A DNA stretch of 64,000 nt from Nocardioides marinus (GTDB taxonomy: Bacteria; Actinomycetota; Actinomycetes; Propionibacteriales; Nocardioidaceae), in NCBI RefSeq assembly GCF_013408145.1, contig NZ_JACBZI010000001.1, positions 1,116,001 to 1,180,000 of the forward strand. The letters are read 5' to 3'. The notes beneath the pieces were generated by a model. That model did not search any database. It was not told the DNA's origin and saw only the letters and a program-made list of their open reading frames with translations. Positions within the stretch are counted from its first letter, which is position 1. Every line of letters starts with the position of its first letter. Positions 43,318 through 53,909 of the stretch are shown piece by piece. A program made the position numbers and the translations under genes.

Positions 43318-44988
43318 GTGACTCCTGAGCAGCTGTCCACCACCATCGTCGACGTCCTCACGGCGCTGACGGACGAGGGTCTGCTGGCCCTGCCCGACGG
43401 CGTCCCCACGAGCGTGACGGTGGAGCGACCGCGATCCAAGGAGCACGGGGACTACGCCACGAACGTCGCGCTGCAGCTGGCGAAGCGGGCGGGGACGAAC
43501 CCGCGAGCGCTCGCCCAGCTGGTCAGTGAGCGCCTGCTCGCCTCCGACGGCGTGACCGCGGTCGACATCGCCGGTCCCGGCTTCCTCAACATCACCGTGG
43601 CTGCCGACGCCCAGGGCAAGGTGGCCGCCGACATCGTCGCCTCCGGCGCGTCCTACGGCGCCAACGACTCCTTCGCGGGCGAGCGCATCAACCTCGAGTT
43701 CGTCTCCGCCAACCCGACGGGTCCGATCCACATCGGTGGAGTGCGCTGGGCGGCCGTCGGTGACGCGCTCGGTCGAATCTTCGAGAAGTCCGGCGCCCGC
43801 GTGACCCGTGAGTACTACTTCAACGACCACGGCAGCCAGATCGACCGGTTCTCCAGCTCCCTGCTTGCCTCCGCGAAGGGTCAGCCCGCCCCCGAGGACG
43901 GCTACGGCGGCCAGTACATCCACGACATCGCGGCAGCCGTCCTCACGGAGCGGCCCGATGCCTTGGAGTCCGAGGACCCGCAGGAGGTCTTCCGGTCCGT
44001 GGGTGTGGACATGATGTTCACCGAGATCAAGAAGAGCCTCCATGACTTCGGCGTCGACTTCGACGTCTTCTTCCACGAGGACGAGCTGCACAAGTCCGGT
44101 GCCGTGCAGCGCGCGGTCGAGCGACTGCGCGAGCTGGGCAACATCTACGAGCAGGAGGGCGCCACCTGGTTGTCCACCGAGAAGTTCGGTGACGACAAGG
44201 ACCGGGTGGTCATCAAGTCCGACGGCAACGGTGCCTACCTGTCCGGCGACCTGGCCTACTACCTCGACAAGCGGGAGCGCGGCTTCGACCGCTGCCTGAT
44301 CATGCTCGGTGCCGACCACCACGGCTACGTGGGTCGGATGATGGCGATGTGCGCGGCGTTCGGGGACACCCCGGGCACCAACCTCGAGATCCTCATCGGC
44401 CAGATGGTCAACCTGCTGCGCGATGGCCAGCCCGTGCGGATGTCCAAGCGAGCCGGCACCGTGGTCACGATCGACGACTTGGTCGAGGCCATCGGCGTCG
44501 ATGCGGGGCGGTACGCGCTGGCGCGCTACTCCAGCGACGTCAACATCGACCTCGACCTCGAGCTGTGGGCTCGCGCGACGAACGACAACCCCGTCTTCTA
44601 CGTGCAGTACGCGCATGCGCGGACGTGTCGGATGGTGGAGAACGCCGCCGACCTCGGCATGACGGTGCAGGACGCCGTGGCAGCCTTCGACGCCGGGCTG
44701 CTCGCTCACGAGCGGGAGGGCGACCTCCTCCGGGCGCTGGCGGAGTTCCCGCGGGTCGTGACGGCCGCTGCCGAGCTCCGCGCTCCGCACCGTGTCGCGC
44801 GCTACCTCGAGGACACCGCCTCGGTGTTCAACAAGTGGTACGACACCAAGGAGTGCCGGATGCTCCCGCAGGGCGACGAGCCCGCGGGCCCGGTCAACCA
44901 GGCGCGCCTGGTGCTGACGCTGGCCGCGCGCACGGTGCTGTCCAACGGTCTCGACCTGCTCGGCGTCTCGGCGCCCGAGCGGATGTGA
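43318..44988 (+). CDS. argS: Arginyl-tRNA synthetase
   Basis: A 556-residue class I synthetase. The N-terminal domain binds the tRNA D-loop; [20 protein letters not shown] has the HIGH-type site; [20 protein letters not shown] and [20 protein letters not shown] are core segments; [20 protein letters not shown] is the KMSKS-like loop; and the C-terminal DALR domain ends near [17 protein letters not shown]. The open frame extends upstream into the tRNA region, but the GTG 7 nt from TAGGGT is the natural start. It leads the block lysA-hom-thrC-thrB. Confidence 0.96.
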   Translation: MTPEQLSTTIVDVLTALTDEGLLALPDGVPTSVTVERPRSKEHGDYATNVALQLAKRAGTNPRALAQLVSERLLASDGVTAVDIAGPGFLNITVAADAQGKVAADIVASGASYGANDSFAGERINLEFVSANPTGPIHIGGVRWAAVGDALGRIFEKSGARVTREYYFNDHGSQIDRFSSSLLASAKGQPAPEDGYGGQYIHDIAAAVLTERPDALESEDPQEVFRSVGVDMMFTEIKKSLHDFGVDFDVFFHEDELHKSGAVQRAVERLRELGNIYEQEGATWLSTEKFGDDKDRVVIKSDGNGAYLSGDLAYYLDKRERGFDRCLIMLGADHHGYVGRMMAMCAAFGDTPGTNLEILIGQMVNLLRDGQPVRMSKRAGTVVTIDDLVEAIGVDAGRYALARYSSDVNIDLDLELWARATNDNPVFYVQYAHARTCRMVENAADLGMTVQDAVAAFDAGLLAHEREGDLLRALAEFPRVVTAAAELRAPHRVARYLEDTASVFNKWYDTKECRMLPQGDEPAGPVNQARLVLTLAARTVLSNGLDLLGVSAPERM

Positions 44989-45007
44989 CCGGGCGGGAGG
45001 AGCAGCG

Positions 45008-46411
45008 ATGAGCCACACCCACGAGGCCGGCTGGGCGCACGCGTCCGGTGCCCTGCGCGGGCCGTCCTGGCTGCGCGAGCCGGGCGACCCCAACGCCCTG
45101 GTCCAGCACCTGTGGTCGCAGACCGCCGCCAAGACCGACGGCGTCCTGGCGGTGGGCGGCGTGCCGCTGACCGACCTGGTCGCCGAGCACGGATCCCCGG
45201 CGTACGTCCTGGACGAGGTGGACTTCCGTGCCCGCGCCGCGGCGTTCCGCGAGGGCTTCCACGACTTCGACGTCTTCTACGCCGGCAAGGCGTTCCTGTG
45301 CACCACCGTCGCGCGGTGGGTCGACGAGGAGGGGCTCCACCTCGACGTCTGCACCGGCGGTGAGCTCGCGGTCGCAGAGCGGGCGGGCTTCCCGATGCAG
45401 CGGGTGGGTTTCCACGGCAACAACAAGTCGGTGGCCGAGCTGGAGCGCGCGGTGCGCCTGGGGGTCGGCCGAATCATCGTCGACTCCTTCCACGAGATCG
45501 AGCGGCTCACCGCCGTCACCGCGGACCTCGGGCGCGAGGTGGGCGTGATGGTGCGGGTCACCGCCGGGGTCGAGGCGCACACCCACGAGTACATCGCCAC
45601 CGCTCACGAGGACCAGAAGTTCGGTTTCTCCATCACCTCCGGCGACGCGCTCGAGGCCGTCCGGCGGGTGCACTCCGCTCCCGGCCTGCGCCTGCTGGGC
45701 CTGCACTCCCACATCGGGAGCCAGATCTTCGACACCTCGGGGTTCGAGGTGGCGGCGCGACGCGTCCTCGCCCTGCACGCGCGGGTCGGCGAGGAGCTGG
45801 GCGTGCAGATGCCCGAGATGGACCTCGGAGGCGGTTTCGGCATCGCCTACACGACCCAGGACGACCCGGCCGACCCCGCGGACCTGGCCGCCGGCATGCG
45901 CGCGATCGTCGAGCACGAGTGCCGCGCCCTGGGGATCGAGCGCCCGGCCCTGTCCATCGAGCCCGGCCGCGCTGTCGTCGGCCCCTCCATGTGCACCGTC
46001 TACTCCGTCGGGACCGTCAAGCCGGTGCGGCTCGACGGTGGCGCCCGTCGCACCTACGTCTCGGTCGACGGCGGGATGAGCGACAACGTCCGCACCGCGC
46101 TGTACGACGCCGACTACTCCTGCACGGTCGCCAACCGTGCCTCGGACGCACCGCCGGTGCTGGCCCGGGTGGTGGGCAAGCACTGCGAGGCCGGTGACAT
46201 CGTGGTGAAGGACGAGTTCCTCCCCGGCGACGTCGCCCCGGGGGACCTCGTCGCCGTGCCGGCGACCGGGGCCTACTGCCGCTCGTTGGCGTCCAACTAC
46301 AACCATGCACTGCGGCCACCGGTGATCGCGGTGCGGGACGGGGTCGCGCGCGTCGTCGTGCGACGGGAGACTGAGGACGACTTGTTGGCGACTGACGTGG
46401 GTGATCGGTGA
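45008..46411 (+). CDS. lysA: Diaminopimelate decarboxylase
   Basis: A 467-residue PLP enzyme for the last step of lysine synthesis. DVFYAGKAFLCTTVARWVDE contains the PLP-binding Lys94; LLGLHSHIGSQIFDTSGFEV, DLGGGFGIAYTTQDD, ALSIEPGRAVVGPSMCTVYS and GKHCEAGDIV (the CESGD-like site) follow in the normal order. The strong site GGGAGGAG is 7 nt before the ATG. It is 19 nt after argS and touches hom, so the five genes are probably one transcript. Confidence 0.96.
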   Translation: MSHTHEAGWAHASGALRGPSWLREPGDPNALVQHLWSQTAAKTDGVLAVGGVPLTDLVAEHGSPAYVLDEVDFRARAAAFREGFHDFDVFYAGKAFLCTTVARWVDEEGLHLDVCTGGELAVAERAGFPMQRVGFHGNNKSVAELERAVRLGVGRIIVDSFHEIERLTAVTADLGREVGVMVRVTAGVEAHTHEYIATAHEDQKFGFSITSGDALEAVRRVHSAPGLRLLGLHSHIGSQIFDTSGFEVAARRVLALHARVGEELGVQMPEMDLGGGFGIAYTTQDDPADPADLAAGMRAIVEHECRALGIERPALSIEPGRAVVGPSMCTVYSVGTVKPVRLDGGARRTYVSVDGGMSDNVRTALYDADYSCTVANRASDAPPVLARVVGKHCEAGDIVVKDEFLPGDVAPGDLVAVPATGAYCRSLASNYNHALRPPVIAVRDGVARVVVRRETEDDLLATDVGDR

Positions 46412-47715
46412 TGGGCAGCGCGGAGCCGCTGAAGGTGGCGGTGCTGGGATGCGGATCGGTCGGGTCGCAGGTGGTGCGGCTGCTCGACGAGCAGGCCGAC
46501 GACCTGGCGGCGCGCATCGGGGCGCCCGTGGAGCTGGTGGGCGTCGGCGTACGCCGCCTCGACGCGCCGCGTGAGGTCGACGTCCCCGAGGGGCTGCTGA
46601 CGACCGACGCCGCCTCGCTGGTCACCCGGGCCGACCTCGTCGTCGAGGTCATCGGCGGGATCGAGCCCGCGCGCGGGCTGATCCTCTCGGCGCTGGAGTC
46701 CGGCGCCTCCGTCGTCACCGCCAACAAGGCGCTGCTCGCCGAGGACGGCCCGACCCTGTTCGAGGCCGCGGCGAAGGCCGGGCGCGACCTCTACTACGAG
46801 GCCGCGGTGGCCGGGGCCATCCCGATCCTGCGCCCGCTGCGCGAGTCGCTGGCCGGTGACCGCGTGACCCGGGTCCTCGGCATCGTCAACGGCACCACCA
46901 ACTTCATCCTCGACAAGATGGACTCCTCCGGGGCCGGCTTCGCCGAGGCGTTGGAGGAGGCCCAGGAGCTGGGCTACGCCGAGGCCGACCCCACGGCCGA
47001 CGTCGAGGGATTCGACGCCGCGGCCAAGGCCGCCATCTTGGCCTCGCTGGCCTTCCACACCCGCGTCACCGCCGCCGACGTCCACCGGGAGGGGATCTCG
47101 GAGGTCACCGCCGCGGACGTCGCCTCGGCCGCCGACATGGGCTGCGTGGTCAAGCTGCTCGCCATCTGCGAGCTGCGGGTCCAGCCCGACGGGGAGGAGG
47201 CCGTCGCGGTGCGTGTGCACCCGGCGATGATCCCCAGGAGCCACCCGCTGGCCTCGGTGCGCGAGGCCTACAACGCGGTCTTCGTCGAGTCCGACGCGGC
47301 GGGTCAGCTGATGTTCTACGGCCCCGGTGCCGGTGGCTCCCCGACCGCCTCGGCGGTCCTGGGCGACCTGGTGACCGTGGCGCGCAACCGGCTCTCGCAG
47401 ACCCGGGGCGCGGGCGAGTCCGCCTACACCGACCGTGCGGTGCTCCCCATGGGGGAGACCGTCACCCGCTACCACGTGGCGATCGACGTCGACGACAAGG
47501 CGGGCGTGCTGGCCGCCGTGGCACTGGCCTTCGCCGAGCACGGCGTCTCGATCCAGACGGTGCGCCAGGAGGGCCGCGGTGACGACGCCCAGCTCGTGGT
47601 GGTCTCCCACGACGCGACCGACGCCCAGCTCTCGGCGACTGTGACGCACCTGCAGCAGATGGACATCGTGCGTGAGGTCACCTCGGTGATGCGCGTCGAA
47701 GGAGGAGCCGAGTGA
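46411..47715 (+). CDS. hom: Homoserine dehydrogenase
   Basis: A 434-residue enzyme reducing aspartate semialdehyde to homoserine for threonine and methionine. [20 protein letters not shown] is the NADP loop, [14 protein letters not shown] and [15 protein letters not shown] the catalytic part (with Lys), [20 protein letters not shown] substrate binding, and residues 350-434 an ACT domain that allows threonine feedback. The start may be this ATG (1-nt overlap with the lysA stop) or the GTG one codon earlier (4-nt overlap). Confidence 0.95.
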   Translation: MGSAEPLKVAVLGCGSVGSQVVRLLDEQADDLAARIGAPVELVGVGVRRLDAPREVDVPEGLLTTDAASLVTRADLVVEVIGGIEPARGLILSALESGASVVTANKALLAEDGPTLFEAAAKAGRDLYYEAAVAGAIPILRPLRESLAGDRVTRVLGIVNGTTNFILDKMDSSGAGFAEALEEAQELGYAEADPTADVEGFDAAAKAAILASLAFHTRVTAADVHREGISEVTAADVASAADMGCVVKLLAICELRVQPDGEEAVAVRVHPAMIPRSHPLASVREAYNAVFVESDAAGQLMFYGPGAGGSPTASAVLGDLVTVARNRLSQTRGAGESAYTDRAVLPMGETVTRYHVAIDVDDKAGVLAAVALAFAEHGVSIQTVRQEGRGDDAQLVVVSHDATDAQLSATVTHLQQMDIVREVTSVMRVEGGAE

Positions 47716-48794
47716 GCCGGACCCAGCAGTGGCGGGGCGTGGTGGAGGAGTACCGCGACCTGCTCGACATCCCCACCGGCACCCCGGCGGTCACGTTGCG
47801 CGAGGGTGGCACGCCCCTGGTGCACTCGGAGTGGCTCTCCGGCCTCACCGGCGCCGAGGTCCACCTCAAGGTCGAGGGCGACAACCCCACCGGCTCGTTC
47901 AAGGACCGCGGCATGACCGCGGCGATCTCCGTCGCCGTGCACGAGGGCGCGAAGGCCGTCGTGTGCGCCTCGACCGGCAACACCTCGGCCTCGATGGCCG
48001 CCTACGCCGCCAAGGCCGGGCTCAAGCCGCTCGTCCTGGTCCCGGAGGGCAAGATCGCTGCCGGCAAGATGGCCCAGGCGATCCTGCACGGCGCCCAGGT
48101 GATCATGGTGCGCGGCAACTTCGACGACTGCCTGGCCATGGCGCGAGGGCTCTCGCAGGCCTACCCCGTGGCGCTGGTCAACTCCGTGAACCCGGTGCGC
48201 CTGGAGGGTCAGAAGTCCGCGGCCTTCGAGGTCGTCGACATGCTCGGCGACGCGCCGGACTACCACCTGCTCCCGGTCGGCAACGCGGGCAACATCTCGG
48301 CGTACTGGCTGGGCTACACGCAGTACGCCGAGCTCGGCGAGGCCACCAAGCGACCGGTCATGCGTGGCTTCCAGGCCGAGGGTGCCTCGCCCCTGGTCAC
48401 CGGCGAGCCGTTCCCCGACCCCGAGACCAAGGCCACGGCCATCCGGATCGGCAACCCCGCCTCGTGGCACCTGGCCGAGAAGGCCGCCAAGGAGTCCGAG
48501 GGCCGGTTCGCGGCGGTCAGCGACGACCAGATCCTCGCCGCCCAGCGCGAGCTGGCCAGCCACGACGGCGTCTTCGTCGAGCCCGCCTCGGCGGCGGGTG
48601 TCGCGGGCCTGCTCCAGGAGCTGGCCCGGGGTGAGTCCTACCGGGGGTCCACGGTCGTCATCACGGTCACCGGTCACGGTCTCAAGGACACCGCGACCGC
48701 GCTCGAGGCCTTCTCCGCCGGGGGCGCGGGCATCGTCGACACCGTGGTGGACGCCGAGGTCGACGCGGCCGCCGCCGCGGCCGGGCTGGCCTGA
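47712..48794 (+). CDS. thrC: Threonine synthase
   Basis: A 360-residue PLP enzyme that turns phosphohomoserine into threonine. [20 protein letters not shown] carries the PLP-binding Lys64; [20 protein letters not shown] and [20 protein letters not shown] are the phosphate and substrate parts. The compact size matches the actinobacterial group. The GTG overlaps the hom stop by 4 nt. The Ala-rich C-terminus is unremarkable. Confidence 0.95.
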   Translation: MSRTQQWRGVVEEYRDLLDIPTGTPAVTLREGGTPLVHSEWLSGLTGAEVHLKVEGDNPTGSFKDRGMTAAISVAVHEGAKAVVCASTGNTSASMAAYAAKAGLKPLVLVPEGKIAAGKMAQAILHGAQVIMVRGNFDDCLAMARGLSQAYPVALVNSVNPVRLEGQKSAAFEVVDMLGDAPDYHLLPVGNAGNISAYWLGYTQYAELGEATKRPVMRGFQAEGASPLVTGEPFPDPETKATAIRIGNPASWHLAEKAAKESEGRFAAVSDDQILAAQRELASHDGVFVEPASAAGVAGLLQELARGESYRGSTVVITVTGHGLKDTATALEAFSAGGAGIVDTVVDAEVDAAAAAAGLA

Positions 48795-48802
48795 CCTCCG
48801 GC

Positions 48803-49720
48803 ATGGTCACCTTCGTCGAGGGGCCCGCGCGGGTCTCGGTCCCCGCCACGTCGGCCAACCTCGGTCCCGGCTTCGACAGCCTGGGTCTGGCTCTGGACCT
48901 GCGCGACGAGCTCGAGGGAGAGGTCCTCGCCTCCGGCCTGGTCGTCGAGGTCGAGGGCGCCGGCGCCGGCGCCGTGCCGCTGGACGAGTCCCACCTCGTC
49001 GTGCGCTCGATGCGCGCGGCCTTCGAGCTGCTCGGTGAGCAGCCGCCGGGTCTGCGGCTCTCCTGCCGCAACGTGGTCCCGCACGCCCGCGGGCTGGGGT
49101 CCTCCTCGGCCGCCATCGTCGGGGGAGTGGTGCTGGCGCGTGCCCTGGTCGCGGGCGGAGAGCTGCTGCTCGACGACGGTGCGCTGCTGCGCCTGGCCGC
49201 CCGCATCGAGGGCCACCCCGACAACGTCGCCCCGGCCCTGCTGGGCGGGTTCGTGGTGTCGGGCCAGGAGGACGGTGAGTGGTACGCCGTCGGCTCCCCG
49301 GTCGACCCCCGGGTGGGAGTCGTCGTGCTGGTGCCGCCGACGCCGGTCTCGACCGAGGTGGCGCGCGGCCTGCTGCCCGAGACGGTGCCGCACGCCGACG
49401 CGGCGGCCGACGCGGGCCGCGCCGCCCTGCTCGTCGCCGCCCTCGCCGGGCAGCCCGAGCACCTGCTGCTGGCCACCCGCGACTACCTGCACCAGTCCTA
49501 CCGCCGCCCGGCCATGCCCGAGTCCCTCGCCCTGGTCGAGGCACTGCGGGCCGACGGCGTGCCCGCGGTCGTGTCCGGCGCCGGTCCCACGGTCCTGGCC
49601 TTCACCGACGGGCCGCAGGGCCCCACCACCCGCGCCGTCCTCGCCCGTACGCCCCAGGGGTGGTGGTCGGCGCACCTGGCCGTCGACACGGCCGGGGCGA
49701 CGGTCCGGACCTCCGCCTGA
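48803..49720 (+). CDS. thrB: Homoserine kinase
   Basis: A 305-residue GHMP kinase that phosphorylates homoserine. VPATSANLGPGFDSLGLALD is the N-terminal motif, VVPHARGLGSSSAAIVGGVV the ATP-phosphate loop, and VSGAGPTVLAFTDG the C-terminal glycine motif. It begins 8 nt after thrC and finishes the threonine pathway. The conserved thrB-rho neighbourship is kept. Confidence 0.95.
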   Translation: MVTFVEGPARVSVPATSANLGPGFDSLGLALDLRDELEGEVLASGLVVEVEGAGAGAVPLDESHLVVRSMRAAFELLGEQPPGLRLSCRNVVPHARGLGSSSAAIVGGVVLARALVAGGELLLDDGALLRLAARIEGHPDNVAPALLGGFVVSGQEDGEWYAVGSPVDPRVGVVVLVPPTPVSTEVARGLLPETVPHADAAADAGRAALLVAALAGQPEHLLLATRDYLHQSYRRPAMPESLALVEALRADGVPAVVSGAGPTVLAFTDGPQGPTTRAVLARTPQGWWSAHLAVDTAGATVRTSA

Positions 49721-49730
49721 CCCCGACTGC

Positions 49731-49736
49731 TAGGGT
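49731..49736 (+). promoter_or_regulatory. -10 hexamer and leader of rho
   Basis: TAGGGT is 138 nt before the rho GTG, giving a leader of about 130 nt. rho genes in many bacteria control themselves by early termination in such a leader, which is C-rich here (49790-49860). Confidence 0.45.
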
Positions 49737-49874
49737 GGGCGGCGGCCGCACGTCGTCACCGACGCTGGCCACGTCCCGCTCCTGCGGGCACCCGATCCTC
49801 GCCTTTTCCCCGCCTCTCGGGCGGATGTCGCACGTCCGTGCCCCTCTGTGCACGCCGACGTGGGAAGGACTCAC

Positions 49875-51674
49875 GTGACCGACCAGCCCCAGGCCGCTGC
49901 TCCCGACGCTGCGCAGGAGACCGCTCCTGCCGCGAAGAAGCGCTCCGGCGGACTCAACTCCATGCTCCTCGCCGACCTGAAGGCGATGGCGGGCGGGCTC
50001 GGCGTCGCCGGCGCCGGCTCGATGAAGAAGGCGCAGCTGGTCGAGGCCATCAAGGCCGCCCAGGGCGGGGGAGGCGCGGCGAAGGCCCAGCCCGAACCGG
50101 AGCGGCCCCAGCAGGACCGGCCCCAGCAGGAGCGGCCCCAGCAGGAGCGGCCGAAGCGGGACCGGCCGACGCAGGAGCAGCCCAAGCAGCAGGACCAGCC
50201 CCAGCAGTCGAAGGGGCAGGACCAGCCCCAGCAGTCGAAGGGGCAGGACCAGCCCCAGCAGTTGAAGGGGCAGGCCAAGGGCCAGGCCAAGAACCCGCAG
50301 AAGTCCCCGCAGAAGTCCCAGCAGGGCGGCCAGGGGAACCAGGGCGGTAACCAGTCCAACCAGGCCGGCAACCAGTCCAACCAGGGCGGCCAGTCCAACC
50401 AGGGCGGCCAGTCCAACCAGGGCGGCCAGCCCGACGGTGAGGACGACGAGAACGGGCGTCGCAGCCGGCGACGTCGCGGGCGCGAGCGTGACCGGACCCG
50501 CCGCGGCGAGGTCGACACCACGATCCTCGAGGACGACGTCCTCGTGCCCGCCGCGGGCATCCTCGACGTCCTGGACAACTACGCGTTCGTCCGCACCAGC
50601 GGCTACCTCGCCGGGACCGACGACGTCTACGTCTCCTTGACGATGGTCCGCAAGTACGGCCTGCGCCGCGGCGACGCCGTGACGGGGCAGGTGCGCCAGC
50701 CCCGCGAGGGCGAGCGCAAGGAGAAGTTCAACCCGATGGTGAAGATCGAGAGCGTCAACGGGCAGGAGCCCGACGCCTCGCGCCACCGTCCGGACTTCAC
50801 GCGGCTGACCCCGCTCTACCCCTCCGAGCGGCTGCGCCTGGAGACGGGACCCGCCGACGTCGTGGGTCGTGTCGTCGACCTCCTGGCACCGGTCGGCAAG
50901 GGCCAGCGCGGGATGATCGTGGCGCCCCCGGGGTCGGGGCGCACCACCCTGCTGCAGGCGCTGGCGGCCTCGGTGACGGCCAACAACCCCGAGTGCCACC
51001 TGATGGTGGTCCTGCTCGACGAGCGCCCGGAGGAGGTCACCGACGTCGAGCGCACGGTCAAGGGGGAGGTCATCGCCTCGACCTTCGACCGCCAGCCGAC
51101 CGACCACACCTCGGCCGCCGAGCTCGCGGTGGAGCGGGCCAAGCGGCTCGTCGAGCTCGGCCACGACGTCGTGGTGCTGCTCGACGGCATCACGAGACTG
51201 ACCCGCGCCTACGACCTCGCCGCTCCCTCCAGCGGCCGTGCGCTCGAGGGTGGTCTGGACCCCCAGTCGCTCCACCCCGCCAAGAAGCTCTTCGGCGCGG
51301 CCCGCAACATCGAGAACGGCGGGTCGCTGACGATCCTGGCCACGGCGGAGTCCGACTCCGCGTCCGCGACCGACCAGCGGATCCTCGAGGAGTTCCGCGG
51401 GACCGGCAACCACGAGCTGCGGCTGCGCAGCGACCTGGCGGCGCGGCGGGTCTTCCCCGCGGTCGACGTGCTCGCCAGCGGCACCCGGCGCGCCGACCTG
51501 CTGCTCTCCGCCGAGGAGCTCGCGGTGGTCGAGACGATGCGCCGCGGCCTGGCCGAGGCCGACCCCGTGCAGGCACTGGAGCTGCTCCTGGACCGGGTGC
51601 GGGCCACTCAGACCAACTACGAGCTGCTCCGACAGGTGCAGGCCGCCGGTGGTGTGTCGCCGGTTGGTCGATAG
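49875..51674 (+). CDS. rho: Transcription termination factor Rho with atypical P-loop
   Basis: A 599-residue hexameric RNA helicase for termination. Residues 20-65 are the Rho N-terminal helical domain, 70-205 a long Gln/Asn/Pro/Arg/Lys-rich insert, 215-290 the RNA-binding cold-shock fold (DYVYVSLT-type DDVYVSLTMVRKYGLRRGD). In the ATPase, the Walker A site reads APPGSGRT (350-357), where APPKAGKT is usual, so Arg356 replaces the key lysine. The Walker B Asp437 is kept, followed by Gly438 instead of Ser. LDERPEEVTDVERTVKGEVI, FGAARNIENGGSLTILATAE and LASGTRRADLLLS (arginine finger) are normal. The GTG has GGGAAGGA upstream. Confidence 0.95.
   Translation: MTDQPQAAAPDAAQETAPAAKKRSGGLNSMLLADLKAMAGGLGVAGAGSMKKAQLVEAIKAAQGGGGAAKAQPEPERPQQDRPQQERPQQERPKRDRPTQEQPKQQDQPQQSKGQDQPQQSKGQDQPQQLKGQAKGQAKNPQKSPQKSQQGGQGNQGGNQSNQAGNQSNQGGQSNQGGQSNQGGQPDGEDDENGRRSRRRRGRERDRTRRGEVDTTILEDDVLVPAAGILDVLDNYAFVRTSGYLAGTDDVYVSLTMVRKYGLRRGDAVTGQVRQPREGERKEKFNPMVKIESVNGQEPDASRHRPDFTRLTPLYPSERLRLETGPADVVGRVVDLLAPVGKGQRGMIVAPPGSGRTTLLQALAASVTANNPECHLMVVLLDERPEEVTDVERTVKGEVIASTFDRQPTDHTSAAELAVERAKRLVELGHDVVVLLDGITRLTRAYDLAAPSSGRALEGGLDPQSLHPAKKLFGAARNIENGGSLTILATAESDSASATDQRILEEFRGTGNHELRLRSDLAARRVFPAVDVLASGTRRADLLLSAEELAVVETMRRGLAEADPVQALELLLDRVRATQTNYELLRQVQAAGGVSPVGR
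50106..50426. repeat. Three tandem repeat arrays inside rho
   Basis: Three 15-nt units (50106-50150, CCCCAGCAGGAGCGG type), three 27-nt units (50190-50270, encoding the QDQPQQSKG repeat) and three 18-nt units (50373-50426, encoding the QSNQGG repeat) build the disordered insert of Rho. The units are nearly identical in DNA, so they are recent or actively homogenised. Confidence 0.9.
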
Positions 51675-51700
51675 CCGCCTCCGGTGGGCTCTGCTGGGGC

Positions 51701-51706
51701 TAGGCT
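51701..51706 (+). promoter_or_regulatory. -10 hexamer of the two-component operon
   Basis: TAGGCT, 45 nt before the GTG at 51752; the leader contains GAGAGG as ribosome binding site. Confidence 0.5.
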
Positions 51707-51751
51707 TCGTCTCGACCGCGGGCGGCAGGCCCGGGAACGAGAGGGTGAGCA

Positions 51752-52123
<372 letters not shown>

Positions 52124-52137
52124 CCCGGGGCATCGAC

Positions 52138-53811
52138 GTGGGAACCGGGGTGGGGGGCCGCACGGTCGCGCGGACGGTGACGCCCGCGCTGCACCGGCTG
52201 ACCGTGCTGGTGGTGCTGATGGCCGTCGTGGCCATCGTCGGCGTGCTGCTGTCGACCCGGGCGGTCAACAGCCTCACCGAGGAGCTGCAGCCGGCCGCCG
52301 CCGCCAACCAGGACGTGCTCCTCGACCTCACCGCGCTCGAGGGAGCGGTGTCGAACTGGGCCCGCAGCGCGGACCCGGCGGCCGTCGACGAGTACGACCA
52401 GCTCCTGGCCCGGCTCCCCGGGGACCAGCGCGAGGTCCGCGCCTTCGCCGAGGGCGACTCCGCGCTCACGCTGCTGGTCACCCAGCAGGAGAACGCCATC
52501 GACGCCTGGGTGGAGCAGTACGCCCAGCCGCGGGTCGACGCACCCGGCGGGCCCGACAGCTACCAGCCGCGCCGCTACCGCACCGGTCAGCGGCTCTTCG
52601 CCGACGTCCTGCAGGCCCACCAGGCCACCGCGGCCGCCTTCGGGGACCGGGTCCGTCAGGCCAGTGCCGATGCGGCCTGGCGGCTGCGCGGCACGATCGC
52701 CGCCGTCGCCCTGCTGGCCCTGATCTCCTGGCTGGTCGTCTCGCGGTCCCGGGCCAGGATGCTCAGCCAGGTCTCCGAGCCGCTGGTCGAGCTCGAGCGG
52801 GTGGTGCACCTGATGGTCAAGGACCCGAGCCTGCGGGCCCGTGCCGATGGCCCCAAGGAGCTGCGCTCGGTCATCGAGGCCCTCAACGCCCTGGCGGACG
52901 CCCAGGCCCGTTCGCTGGCGGTCGAGGCCAAGATCCAGGCCTCGCTGCGCACGCTGGACACCGCCAAGGACGACTTCGTCTCCAACGTCTCCCACGAGCT
53001 GCGCACCCCGCTGACCACCATCAGCGGCTACCTGGAGGTCGTGGCCGAGGAGTTCGACGGGGTGATGTCCCCCCGGCACGAGCGCATCCTGGAGGCGAGC
53101 CGCCGCAACGTGGCCCGCCTCAAGACGCTCATCGACGACCTGCTGACCCTGTCCAAAGCCGAGACCCGGAGCACCGACCTCGAGGCGGCCGACCTCGCGA
53201 CGCTGGTCCGCGACGCGGTCACCGACGTACGCATCACTGCCGCCGGACGCGGCATCGCTGTGAGCTTCTCGATGCCGGAGGACCCGGTGCCCGTGCTCGC
53301 GGACCGCGCGATGCTGGGTCGCGCCATGCTCAACCTGCTGTCCAACGCCGTGAAGTTCAGCCTCGACGGCGGCCGCGTGGAGGTCGACCTGGTGGTGGCG
53401 GCGCGCCACGTCGTGGTCCGCGTCCGCGACCACGGGATCGGCATCCCGGCCGGTGAGCTGGAACGCCTGGGCACCCGCTTCTTCCGGGCCTCGAACGCCG
53501 TGACCAACGAGATCGCCGGCACCGGCCTCGGCATCCGCATCGTGCAGACCATCGTGGACAAGCACGCCGGCGAGATGCGCATCGACTCCGAGGAAGGGCG
53601 CGGGACCACCGTCTCCGTCCGCCTCCCGCTCCTCGGCGATCCTGCAGCGCTGGAGCCCAGCGGCCGTCCCGCCTGGCAGCCCGGGGTGCCGGTGGAGGGG
53701 ACCACCGACGAGCCGGTGGCGGCAGCCGTCGACGAGCCCACCGACCAGACGGCCGACGAGACCACCGGCCAGCAGGCGGCGGACGCGATGGGGGAGCGGG
53801 CCCGGAATTAG
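52138..53811 (+). CDS. Membrane sensor histidine kinase
   Basis: A 557-residue sensor kinase. Membrane helices at about 22-42 and 186-206 enclose an outer four-helix sensor domain (CHASE3-like, SNWARSADPAAVDEYDQLLA). A HAMP-like linker leads to NVSHELRTPLTTISGYLEVV with His286, then the N box LLSNAVKFSLDGG, G1 VRDHGIGIPAGE, F box RFFRAS, and G2 GTGLGIRIVQTIVDKHAGEM. A disordered acidic tail of about 55 residues ends it. It is coupled with the single-domain regulator. The GTG start is preferred over a second GTG four codons later. Confidence 0.88.
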   Translation: MGTGVGGRTVARTVTPALHRLTVLVVLMAVVAIVGVLLSTRAVNSLTEELQPAAAANQDVLLDLTALEGAVSNWARSADPAAVDEYDQLLARLPGDQREVRAFAEGDSALTLLVTQQENAIDAWVEQYAQPRVDAPGGPDSYQPRRYRTGQRLFADVLQAHQATAAAFGDRVRQASADAAWRLRGTIAAVALLALISWLVVSRSRARMLSQVSEPLVELERVVHLMVKDPSLRARADGPKELRSVIEALNALADAQARSLAVEAKIQASLRTLDTAKDDFVSNVSHELRTPLTTISGYLEVVAEEFDGVMSPRHERILEASRRNVARLKTLIDDLLTLSKAETRSTDLEAADLATLVRDAVTDVRITAAGRGIAVSFSMPEDPVPVLADRAMLGRAMLNLLSNAVKFSLDGGRVEVDLVVAARHVVVRVRDHGIGIPAGELERLGTRFFRASNAVTNEIAGTGLGIRIVQTIVDKHAGEMRIDSEEGRGTTVSVRLPLLGDPAALEPSGRPAWQPGVPVEGTTDEPVAAAVDEPTDQTADETTGQQAADAMGERARN

Positions 53812-53909
53812 CACCCGGGTGCCGGTGTTGGGCATGATGTCCTGGCTCGGCCCCGGTTCACGCTGCCGCCTCCGACGGCGACCCGGGTCCATCGACGAGA
53901 GGAACACCC

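Noticed and set aside
46380..49720. A threonine attenuator or riboswitch for hom-thrC-thrB
   Set aside because: The genes are coupled without gaps; no leader peptide or riboswitch-like space exists before hom.
50106..50426. Tandem repeats first considered as a CRISPR-like array
   Set aside because: The units are directly adjacent without spacers and keep the rho reading frame.
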